Positions 55,074 through 62,103 of a stretch of DNA of 64,000 bases are shown in pieces (position 1 is the stretch's first letter; each line of letters begins with the position of its first letter). Made by a program: the position numbers and the translations under genes. The DNA comes from JACCTU01 sp963700495. GTDB lineage: Bacteria; Actinomycetota; Thermoleophilia; Gaiellales; Gaiellaceae. The notes under the pieces were generated by a model, which was not told the DNA's origin, ran no database searches, and was given only the letters and a program-made list of their open reading frames with translations. The stretch spans positions 248,001 to 312,000 of the forward strand of contig CAVOXT010000003.1 in assembly GCA_963700495.1 (NCBI GenBank), in the 5' to 3' direction.

Positions 55074-55753
55074 AGCGCACCATCCTCGTCGTGCTCGCCG
55101 CCGCGCTGGCCTTCCCGGCTGCGGCGCTCGCGCACGTGACCGCCAACCCATCCGAGGCGCCGGCCGGAGGGGAGGTCGTGATCAGCTTCCGAGTCCCGCA
55201 CGGGTGCGAGGAGTCGGACACCACCGGGCTGAGCGTCAGCATCCCGGAAGGCGTCGTCGACGTCAGCCCGCAGGCAATCCCCGGCTGGGAGGTGACGATG
55301 AAGGAGGGGAAGCTCCCACAGCCGGTGACGACCGACGAAGGCGAGACGCTCACCGAGGGCGTGACGGAGGTCACGTGGACCGGCGGGCCGCTCTCGCACG
55401 ACCAGTTCGCCGACTTCGGTCTCGCGATGACGATGCCCGACAGCGTCGGGAAGACGGTCTGGTTCCCGATCGTGCAACGCTGCGAGCAGGGCGAGACCCG
55501 GTGGATCAAGATCCCGGTCGCCGGTGAGGAGGAGCCCGACACGCCGGCTCCCGGCGTCATGCTCGTGGCCTCGAGCGGCGACGAGCACGGAGCCGCAGCG
55601 GAAGACGAAGACGCCTCCGCGGCGGCCGCCGACGAGAGCGATGACGACAGCGACGGCATGACGACGGTCGCGATCGTCCTCGGCGCAGCCGGCCTTGCTG
55701 CCGGCCTCGCGGCGCTCGGGCTCGTGCTCTTCCGTCGGCCGAAGGCGGCGTGA
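55070..55753 (+). CDS. YcnI-like (DUF1775) copper-binding protein
   Basis: YcnI is an extracellular copper-binding protein encoded with CopCD genes. The start MKRTILVVLAAALAFPAAAL is a signal peptide. The mature form begins HVTANPSEAPAGGEVVISFR with the N-terminal histidine that binds copper. WEVTMKEGKLP and VTWTGGPLSHDQFADFGLAM are typical of DUF1775. An acidic linker and a C-terminal TM anchor (VAIVLGAAGLAAGLAALGLV) finish the 227-residue protein. ATG overlaps the CopCD stop (ATGA). Confidence 0.9.
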   Translation: MKRTILVVLAAALAFPAAALAHVTANPSEAPAGGEVVISFRVPHGCEESDTTGLSVSIPEGVVDVSPQAIPGWEVTMKEGKLPQPVTTDEGETLTEGVTEVTWTGGPLSHDQFADFGLAMTMPDSVGKTVWFPIVQRCEQGETRWIKIPVAGEEEPDTPAPGVMLVASSGDEHGAAAEDEDASAAAADESDDDSDGMTTVAIVLGAAGLAAGLAALGLVLFRRPKAA

Positions 55754-56364
55754 GGCGAGCGCTCCTCGTTCTCGCGGCCGCGCTGGTCGCCTGTCCCGCC
55801 GCCGCCGCTCACGGCGGCGGCGGGACGAACTACCGCTCACAGGTGACGGCGATCCCGACGGGCCTGACAGTGATCGTGCTCGACCGCGACGATCGGTTGA
55901 GGCTGACCGCCGAGCGCGAGACGACGATCTTCGGCTACGAGAAGGAGCCGTACCTCAAGTTCACGAGCGCCGGCGTCTTTCGCAACACTCGCTCACCGGC
56001 GACGTATCTGAACGAGGCACGCTACGCCGACGTCGACCTGCCGGCGGTGGCCGACGCGAAGGCGAAGCCTCAGTGGGACAAGGTGGCCGACGGCCGGACG
56101 TACGAGTGGCACGACCACCGGATCCACTGGATGAGCACGATCCCGCCGCGTCAGGTGAGAGACGCCCCCGGCGAGCCGCACCACGTCTTCAACTGGCGGG
56201 TGCCGATCACCGTCGAGGGTCAACCCGCGGCGATCGCCGGGACGCTCGACTACGAGCCGTCTTCGTCGCGGTTTCATCCGGTTCTGATCGTGCCTCTCGT
56301 CGCGCTCGTGCTCGGGTCCGCCGGTCTTTGGTGGGTGCGCCGGCGGAGCTCAGAGCGAGCGTAG
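55750..56364 (+). CDS. Secreted/membrane-anchored protein of unknown function, copper operon
   Basis: Not recognised beyond its context. GTG 55750 overlaps the ycnI stop. The 204-residue product has a signal peptide (ALLVLAAALVACPAAAA), a mature N-terminus HGGGGTNYRSQV (again histidine first), a beta-rich domain with TYEWHDHRIHWMS and a C-terminal TM helix (VLIVPLVALVLGSAGLWWV). The first residue after the signal, a histidine, and the HDHRIH cluster hint at copper binding. It is the last gene of the copper operon. A conserved family among Actinomycetota is likely but cannot be named from sequence. Confidence 0.65.
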   Translation: MRRALLVLAAALVACPAAAAHGGGGTNYRSQVTAIPTGLTVIVLDRDDRLRLTAERETTIFGYEKEPYLKFTSAGVFRNTRSPATYLNEARYADVDLPAVADAKAKPQWDKVADGRTYEWHDHRIHWMSTIPPRQVRDAPGEPHHVFNWRVPITVEGQPAAIAGTLDYEPSSSRFHPVLIVPLVALVLGSAGLWWVRRRSSERA

Positions 56365-57064
56365 GAGCTCGCGCAGCTCGACCGTCGAGCCGACGACGAT
56401 GTCTGCGGCCTCGACAAGCTCGCGCGGGCTTTCGTCGGCGACGACGCCGACCCGCACGCCCCATTCGAGCCCGTCCAGGGCACGGAACGCGTCGAGGTCG
56501 GTGGAGTCGTCGCCGGCGTAGAGCGCGCGCGTCAGGCCGCGCGCGCCGAGAAGGTGGAGGATCGCGGTGCCCTTGTTCGTTTCGAGCGGCGGCCGGATCT
56601 CGAGCACCATCCGTCCGAACCGCGGCACGAGCCCGTCGGCGCGCGCGCGTTCGGCGACTTCGTGCAGGAACGCCTCGGCAGCCTGCGGGTCCTCAGCCGT
56701 CCGGTAATGGAAGGTGAGGCTCAGCCCCTTGTCTTCGACCGGCCAGTCGACGGTGTCCGCGAACGCACGCAGGCGGCCGCGCCACTGCGGAGCCTCCGGG
56801 TCGAGCTCGAGGCCGTGCCCGCCCACGTAGACGAGCTCGTCGGACTCCCACGATGCGCTCCGCCTCCTCGCCCGTACGCCCGCTCACGCAGGCGACGAGC
56901 GCGTACTTCGCGGCGAGACGCCGCAGCTCGGCGCGCGTCTCGTCCGGCACGCGCGAGTCCTCCGGGCGGTCGACGATCGGAGCCAGGACGCCGTCCACGT
57001 CGAGCAAGATCCCGGCCCGCCGCGGCTCCGCGCGCAGCGGGTCGAGCAGTTCGTCGGGCTCCAC
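56350..57064 (-). CDS. otsB: Trehalose-6-phosphate phosphatase OtsB (one frameshift)
   Basis: OtsB removes phosphate from trehalose 6-phosphate. The HAD motif I is ILLDVDGVLAPIVDRPEDSR, VACVSGRTG is motif II, GHGLELDPEAPQWRG is typical of OtsB, and NKGTAILHLLGARG with AGDDSTDLDAF forms motifs III and IV. A one-base slip near 56850 separates VSGRTGEEAERIV from ESDELVYVGGHGLELD. GTG 57064 starts it, with TATCGT 6 bases upstream, and it is divergent from the TSUP genes. No otsA is adjacent. Its end overlaps the end of the copper operon. Confidence 0.85.
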
Positions 57065-57069
57065 CCGCC

Positions 57070-57076
57070 TACGATA
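57070..57076. promoter_or_regulatory. Divergent TANNNT boxes for TSUP and otsB genes
   Basis: TACGAT (57070-57075, + strand) ends 7 bases before the TSUP GTG at 57083. The complementary strand reads TATCGT (57076-57071) ending 6 bases before the otsB GTG at 57064. The near-palindrome TACGATA therefore may serve as a -10 box for two divergent leaderless transcripts. Confidence 0.5.
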
Positions 57077-57082
57077 CGCGCC

Positions 57083-57424
57083 GTGAGGCTCATCCCGATC
57101 GGGCTGCTCGCGGGATTCCTGGGCGCACTGTTCGGCGTGGGCGGCGGAATCATCGTCGTGCCCCTGCTGATCCTCACGCTCGCGTACGCGCCGCACATGG
57201 CGACCGCGACGTCGATGGCCGCGATCGGGATCACGGCGCTCGCCGGCACGATCACGTTCGCGATCGCGGGCGAGGTCGACTTCGCGTACGCCGCGCTCGT
57301 CGGCCTTCCTGCGGCGTTCGGTGCAACGCTCGGCGCGACGCTCCAGCAACGAGTGCGTGCGCGGGAGCTCTCGTTCCTCTTCGCAGGCTTCCTCGTCGCG
57401 ATCGCTGTCTGGCTGCTCGTATGA
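57083..57424 (+). CDS. TSUP (TauE/SafE) permease, N-terminal half
   Basis: Half-size sulfite exporter TauE/SafE-type membrane protein of 113 residues with the repeat motif GALFGVGGGIIVVPLLILTL and TATSMAAIGITALAGTITFA. Full TSUP proteins have two such halves in one chain of about 250 residues. Here they are two adjacent genes, the second overlapping the first (ATGA at 57421). Confidence 0.85.
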   Translation: MRLIPIGLLAGFLGALFGVGGGIIVVPLLILTLAYAPHMATATSMAAIGITALAGTITFAIAGEVDFAYAALVGLPAAFGATLGATLQQRVRARELSFLFAGFLVAIAVWLLV

Positions 57425-57783
57425 CGCTGGCGCTCGCCGTGCTGCTCGGCTTCTCCGCGGGGGTCGTCGCCGGAATGTTCGGCGTCGGCGGCGGGATTCT
57501 GTTCGTGCCGACGCTCGTCGCGCTCGGCCTCGGCCAGGTCGAGGCTCAGGCCACCTCGCTCGCCGCGATCCTGCCGACCGTCATCGCCGGAACCTGGCGG
57601 CAGGCGTCCTACGGCAACGTCCGCTGGAAGCCGGCGCTGATAATCGGCTCCGCATCGGTCATCGGCGTTCAGCTCGGCGCGCTCGTCGCCCTTTCGTTGC
57701 CGGAGGACCTTCTCCGTCGCCTGTTCGGAGTGCTCCTGCTCGGAGTCGCTGGGCAGCTGGCCTGGCGCGCACGCGCCCGATAG
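57421..57783 (+). CDS. TSUP (TauE/SafE) permease, second half
   Basis: A 120-residue TSUP half with GMFGVGGGILFVPTLVALGL and ATSLAAILPTVIAGTWRQAS, the same signature as its neighbour. Together the pair would build a complete permease as a heterodimer or be a split gene. The substrate (sulfite, sulfonates or organic acids) is unknown. Confidence 0.85.
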   Translation: MTLALAVLLGFSAGVVAGMFGVGGGILFVPTLVALGLGQVEAQATSLAAILPTVIAGTWRQASYGNVRWKPALIIGSASVIGVQLGALVALSLPEDLLRRLFGVLLLGVAGQLAWRARAR

Positions 57784-57797
57784 GCCATCCTTCCACG

Positions 57798-58190
57798 ATG
57801 GCGGAGCACGATGAGCTCTGGTTCCCACTCGTCGACGAGCCGATTGGAGGCATCGTCGATCGGATCCAGCGCGACAACCCGGACATCGCAGAGCTCGTCG
57901 AGTCGCCGCACCGTGTCCTCGCCTTCAGGACCTTCGCCTACATCCGCGTGGGCCTCGTCCTCGGGCAGATGCTCTTCGACCACGACGTCCAGCCCTATGA
58001 CGGCTCCGAGACCTGGGTCGACGTTCTGCTGAAGTCCCCGGAGCACCGTGCCGCTCTCGAGCGCGAGGTTCGCACGGTCGCAGAGGAGATCGCCGCCGAC
58101 CCGAAGTACGCCGAGGACGAGCCGCTCGGGCCGGACGAGGAGACGCGAACCCGCTTCCGCGAGTTCGCCCGCAAGCAGCTCGGCGGCTAG
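57798..58190 (+). CDS. Small hypothetical protein
   Basis: A 130-residue soluble, charged protein starting MAEHDELWFPLVDEPIGGIV and ending REFARKQLGG. GC-rich third positions and an uninterrupted frame support that it is real. Not recognised; predicted mostly helical with acidic patches (EEIAADPKYAEDEPLGPDEE). Its TAG stop lies at the edge of the IS element that follows at once. Confidence 0.65.
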   Translation: MAEHDELWFPLVDEPIGGIVDRIQRDNPDIAELVESPHRVLAFRTFAYIRVGLVLGQMLFDHDVQPYDGSETWVDVLLKSPEHRAALEREVRTVAEEIAADPKYAEDEPLGPDEETRTRFREFARKQLGG

Positions 58191-58195
58191 CTAGG

Positions 58196-59268
58196 TGTCC
58201 TACCCACGGACGTTGTGAATGCGGCTGATCGGTGGCCGGTCTCCGATCGAGCTGTGTGGTCGTGCGCGTGTTGTAGTGGTCGAGCCAGTGTGGCAGCGCC
58301 TGGTTGCGGTGTCGGTGTGAGCGGTAGGCGAGGCCGTAGGCCCATTCGCGCGCCATCGTTTGGTGGAAGCGCTCGACTTTGCCGTTGGTGCGTGGCCGGT
58401 AGGGCTCGGTGGTCAGGTGCCGGATCCGCTGCGCGGGCGAGCAGCTCGCGCAGCGAGCGGTTCTTGACGTAGCTGAAGCCGTTGTCGGTCATCAGCCGCT
58501 TCGCGACGATCCCGTGCTCGGCGAAGAAGGCGAGCGCCCGTTCGAGGAAGCCGGTGACGGTCGCTGCTTTCTCGTCGTCGTGGAGCTCGACGTAGGCGAG
58601 CCGCGAGTGGTCGTCGACGATCGCGTGCGCGTAGTCGTAGCCGACCCTCGTCTCGGGACGCATCCAGTTGCGCGAGCGCTGCGAGCGGTCGCCGGTGACC
58701 CGGTGGCCGGGCCGCAGGAAGCGCGCGTAGCGGCTCGTGTCCATGTGCAGCAGATCGCCGGGGCAGGGCCACTCGTAGCGGTTGGCCGGCTCCTTGACCG
58801 CTCGCGGCGGCCGCGAGATCCCGGCCCGCTTGAGCACCTTCCAGACGGTCGAGTGCGCGAAGCCAGTCGCGCCGGCGACCAGCCTCGGTCCCCAGCCGGT
58901 CTGCGCGGCGGCAGACGCAGATCGTCTCCTCGAGCTCCGGCGCGAGCTGCCGCGGCGAGCGGCGCGGACGGCTCGACCGATCAAACAGACAGGAAAGCGT
59001 GCGGCGAGCCTCCTCGCCCGCTTCGAGCCAGCGATGCCACCAGCGGTGCGCCGTCGCCGGCGACACGTTGAAGACCGCCGCGGCTGCCCTCAGCGACATC
59101 CCCTCCTCGATCGCCTTGACCAACGCGAAACGGCCAGCCAGTCCGAGCTTGGCGTTAGCGTGCAGATACATCCGCGCCCTCCTTCGAGCGTGGGTCCGGG
59201 AAGACCCACAGCCTCGAAGGAGGGCCGGACGACTACCTCAGCCGTTCACAACCTCTGTAGGCAGGACA
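58196..59268. mobile_element. IS481-family insertion sequence
   Basis: About 1073 bp bounded by imperfect inverted repeats. The left end begins TGTCCTACCCACGG and the right end, on the other strand, TGTCCTGCCTACAG; the match extends with gaps through GTTGTGAA. The flanks read GCTAGG and GCTAAG, a near-match that may be a target duplication. The insertion lies between the stop codons of two convergent genes (58190 and 59270), so it harmed neither. The transposase is on the - strand. Confidence 0.87.
58200..59171 (-). pseudogene. IS481-type transposase, frameshifted
   Basis: The N-terminus MYLHANAKLGLAGRFALVKA and the helix-turn-helix SLRAAAAVFNVSPATAHRWW, then FAHSTVWKVLKRAGISRPPR. The DDE catalytic region has HMDTSRYARF, YDYAHAIVDDHSRLAYVELH and GIVAKRLMTDNGFSYV. 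The C-terminal HQTMAREWAYGLAYRSHRHR and the final RPPISRIHNVRG are typical of IS481. The frame breaks near 58915, 58430 and 58262. If these breaks are real the element cannot move on its own. Confidence 0.85.
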
Positions 59269-59269
59269 G

Positions 59270-60067
59270 CTAAGCCCCGACGAGACGCCTCAGCCCGGCT
59301 GCCACGAGCACTGCGGTCGCGGCGACGAGGACGATCGTTCCCCCGGGCGGCAGGTCGCCGTAGTACGCGCCCGTCAAGCCGATCAGGACCGAGCCGACCC
59401 CGATCGCCATCGCGAGGAGGATCGTCGAACGCATGCTCCAGGCAAGGCGCGACGCTGCGATGACGGGCAGCACCATCAGAGCGGCGATCAGCAGAATTCC
59501 GACGATCCGCATCGAGATCGCGATCGTGAGGGCGGCGAGCCCCGCAATCGCGACGTTGAGCGCTGCCACCGGCACGCCGGCGACCCGAGCTCCCTCCTCG
59601 TCGAGCGCGACCGCGGCGAATGCGCGGTAGAGCAGCGCAACAACACCGAGTGCGGCCGCGCCGAGCACCGCGACCGTCGCGAAGTCCGTGCGCGTGGTGG
59701 TCAGGATCGATCCGAACAGGAACGAGAAGAGGCGTACGTCGAACGCGCCCGCCAGCGAGACGCCGACGACACCCGCGGCGATGCCGACGTAGAAGACGAT
59801 CGCGAGCGCCTGGTCTGCGGCCGCAGTGCCGCTGGCACGCAGCCACTCGATCGCCACGGCGCCGAAGAGGGCCACCACGAGCGCCGTCGCGACGACCGGG
59901 AGGTCGAGGAGGTAGGCGAGCGCGACTCCCGCGAACGCGACGTGGCCGATCCCGTCGCCGATCAGGCTCAGCCGGCGCTGGACGAGGAAGAATCCGACCG
60001 CCGGGGCGAGCAGCCCGACGACAGCGCCTGTCGCGAGCGCCAGCCGCATGAACTCGAGCTCAAGCAT
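59270..60067 (-). CDS. znuB: Zinc ABC transporter permease ZnuB
   Basis: Membrane subunit of the zinc uptake ABC transporter. It has the conserved start FMRLALATGAVVGLLAPAVG and RRLSLIGDGIGHVAFAGVAL, then about eight TM segments and VPVAALNVAIAGLAALTIAI. The ATG at 60067 overlaps the znuC stop. The 265-residue protein ends at TAG 59270, two bases from the IS element. Confidence 0.9.
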   Translation of the reverse strand: MLELEFMRLALATGAVVGLLAPAVGFFLVQRRLSLIGDGIGHVAFAGVALAYLLDLPVVATALVVALFGAVAIEWLRASGTAAADQALAIVFYVGIAAGVVGVSLAGAFDVRLFSFLFGSILTTTRTDFATVAVLGAAALGVVALLYRAFAAVALDEEGARVAGVPVAALNVAIAGLAALTIAISMRIVGILLIAALMVLPVIAASRLAWSMRSTILLAMAIGVGSVLIGLTGAYYGDLPPGGTIVLVAATAVLVAAGLRRLVGA

Positions 60068-60779
60068 GGACGTGCGACGGGTCGTGCCAGACCGGCGGCA
60101 GATCGCGGGGCGGGCCGTCGAAGACAATCGTGCCGCGCACGAGCACGAGCCGCTCGACGAACCGCTCGACCGAGCCGAACTCGTGCGAGACGTAGAGCAC
60201 CGTCACGTCCAGCTCGCGATGCAACCGGTCGAGCAGCGCGGCGAGCGCCTCTTGCGCCTCGACGTCGACGCCGGTCGTGGGCTCGTCGAGCACGAGCAGC
60301 GAGGGCTCAGCCGCGAGCGCCTTCGCGATGAACGCCCGCTGCTGCTGTCCACCGGAGAGGCGTTGGACGGGCCGGTCGGCGAGTGCAGCCAGGCCGACCC
60401 GCTCGATCGACTCGTCGACGATTGCCCGGTCGCGGCGGCGGAGTGGACCGAGCAGTCCTCCGACGGCCAACCGTCCGGCGGATACGACCTCGCGCACCGT
60501 GGCGGGGGCGTCCACGCCGAGTTGCGCGCGCTGCGCGAGGTAGCCGATCGTCGAGCGCCGCGAGAACCGGTCCGCGGACTCGCCGAAGAGCCGCGCCTCG
60601 CCGTTCGCAGGGTGCTCCAGCCCGAGCAGGACGCGGAGCAGCGTCGTCTTGCCGCCCCCGTTCGGTCCGGCGACGGCGACGAACTCGCCCGTTCCGATCG
60701 CGAGGTCGACGTCGTGCAGGACGAGCGGCCCGTTCCCGTAGGCGAAGGAGACGTCTTTGAGCTCGACCGCTAGCGGCAT
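60060..60779 (-). CDS. znuC: Zinc ABC transporter ATP-binding protein ZnuC
   Basis: The ATPase subunit. Walker A GPNGGGKTT, signature RLSGGQQQRAFIAKALA and Walker B LLVLDEPTTGVD are clear. It has 239 residues, a histidine-containing tail (VWHDPSHVHA) and overlaps both znuA upstream and znuB downstream. Confidence 0.93.
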   Translation of the reverse strand: MPLAVELKDVSFAYGNGPLVLHDVDLAIGTGEFVAVAGPNGGGKTTLLRVLLGLEHPANGEARLFGESADRFSRRSTIGYLAQRAQLGVDAPATVREVVSAGRLAVGGLLGPLRRRDRAIVDESIERVGLAALADRPVQRLSGGQQQRAFIAKALAAEPSLLVLDEPTTGVDVEAQEALAALLDRLHRELDVTVLYVSHEFGSVERFVERLVLVRGTIVFDGPPRDLPPVWHDPSHVHA

Positions 60780-61630
60780 GCGAGCGCCTTTCGGAGCGCG
60801 GCGAGGTTCGCCCGCATGACGGAGAAGTAGTCGTCGCCCCGGTCGGCTTCGCCCTCGGTCAGGCCCTCGAGTGGGTCCAGCACCGCGGTTGACGCACCCG
60901 TTTCGCGCGCGACGGTCTCCGCCACGCGGGGCGAGACGAGCGTCTCGAAGAACACGGTCGTCGCGCCGGTCTCTCGAACGCGCTCGACGGTGTCCTCGAG
61001 CTGGCGCGGCGTCGGCTCTGCCTCCGGCGCGATGCCCGTGATCGGCACCTGCTCGAGCCCGTAGCGCTCGGCGAGGTAGCCGAACGCGGCATGGCTTGTC
61101 ACAAGCTGTCGTCGTTCGCAGTGCGAGAGGCCGCGCTCGAACTCACGGTCGAGTGCCTCGAGCCGGGCGGCGAGCTGCGCGGCAGGTCCTTGAGCGCCGA
61201 GCTCGACTCCGATCCGCCGCACGATGCCCGCATAGAGCACGGGATCGAGCCAGACGTGCGGGTCGGAGACGAGCTCGTCGTCGGTCGCCTTTCTGAGCTG
61301 GATCCCGTCCAGCAGGTCGACCACGGTCCCGCTCGCCCCCTCGACGGCGTCCTCGACTGCCGGCTGGAACCCCGAGTCGAGGTAGAGGACGACGTCTGCA
61401 TCGCGAACCCGCCCGACGTCGCGCGCGGTCAGCTCGATGTCGTGCGGTTCGACGCCCGGGGGCGTCAGGTTGGTGACCGTGACCTTGCCGCCGCCGACCT
61501 GCTCTGCCGCGTAGGCAATCGGATAGAAGGACGCCACCACCTGTCGCTTGCCGGTGCCGACCTGCGACGAGCCCCCGCAGCCGGCGATCAGGAGCACTGC
61601 GACTGCACCGATCAGGCGCAGCGCTGACAC
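60770..61630 (-). CDS. znuA: Zinc ABC transporter substrate-binding lipoprotein ZnuA
   Basis: Binds zinc outside the membrane and delivers it to ZnuB. GTG 61630 gives a lipoprotein signal with lipobox LIAGCGG. Metal ligands are expected at the histidines of GVEPHDIELTARD, SDPHVWLDPVLYA and LVTSHAAFGYLAERYG, and at FFETLVSPRVAE. There is no long histidine-rich loop. 286 residues. It overlaps the regulator gene upstream by 19 bases. Confidence 0.9.
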   Translation of the reverse strand: MSALRLIGAVAVLLIAGCGGSSQVGTGKRQVVASFYPIAYAAEQVGGGKVTVTNLTPPGVEPHDIELTARDVGRVRDADVVLYLDSGFQPAVEDAVEGASGTVVDLLDGIQLRKATDDELVSDPHVWLDPVLYAGIVRRIGVELGAQGPAAQLAARLEALDREFERGLSHCERRQLVTSHAAFGYLAERYGLEQVPITGIAPEAEPTPRQLEDTVERVRETGATTVFFETLVSPRVAETVARETGASTAVLDPLEGLTEGEADRGDDYFSVMRANLAALRKALACR

Positions 61631-62007
61631 GTTCCGTACACGTCGAGCTCGTGGCTCTCCGCGGTGAATCCGTGCCTGCGCGCGAGTGTTGCAGGCGAGG
61701 GCGCACCGCACAGCTCGGTCTCCTCGACCGCTCCGCAGGTGAGGCAGACGAGATGGTGATGGTGGCCCGGATGGCAGCGGACGTAGGCGCCCTCTCCGGC
61801 GCCTGCCAGAGGCCGGATCGAGCCCGTCGAACGCAAGAGCTCGACTGTGCGATACACGGTCGCGAGGCCGATCGAGGGCTCGCGGCGGCGCGCCCGGTCG
61901 TAGACCTGCACCACTGTGAACGAGCCCGGCTGCGCGGCCACCGCGTCGAGCACGGCCCGGCGCTGCGGCGTTATGCGAACGTCTTTCGGGAGGGTGAGCT
62001 CGGGCAT
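61612..62007 (-). CDS. Fur-family metal regulator (Zur-like)
   Basis: A 131-residue Fur-family repressor. The winged-helix part has RITPQRRAVLDAVAAQP and SIGLATVYRTVELLRSTGSI. The metal-binding part has the HHHHLVCLTCGAVEE signature with a CxxC and a second CQRC pair at the end. It is the first gene of fur-znuA-znuC-znuB and has its own operator 15 bases upstream. The operon content points to a zinc-responsive Zur, not Fur. Confidence 0.9.
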   Translation of the reverse strand: MPELTLPKDVRITPQRRAVLDAVAAQPGSFTVVQVYDRARRREPSIGLATVYRTVELLRSTGSIRPLAGAGEGAYVRCHPGHHHHLVCLTCGAVEETELCGAPSPATLARRHGFTAESHELDVYGTCQRCA

Positions 62008-62021
62008 CGGCGACGCATGTT

Positions 62022-62040
62022 ACTGAGAATGATTCTCAGT
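62022..62040. promoter_or_regulatory. Fur/Zur-type operator upstream of the zinc operon
   Basis: ACTGAGAAT, G, ATTCTCAGT is a perfect 9-1-9 palindrome. Its core TGAGAATGATTCTCA matches the 7-1-7 Fur-family box. It lies 15 bases before the regulator ATG, which suggests autoregulation of the zinc uptake operon. The divergent M23 gene starts 64 bases away and could share the control. Confidence 0.85.
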
Positions 62041-62103
62041 CGCAACTCCGGGATCGCTCCGAGCTGATGGGCTCACGGACGCCTGTGCGAGAATCGTGGT
62101 TTC

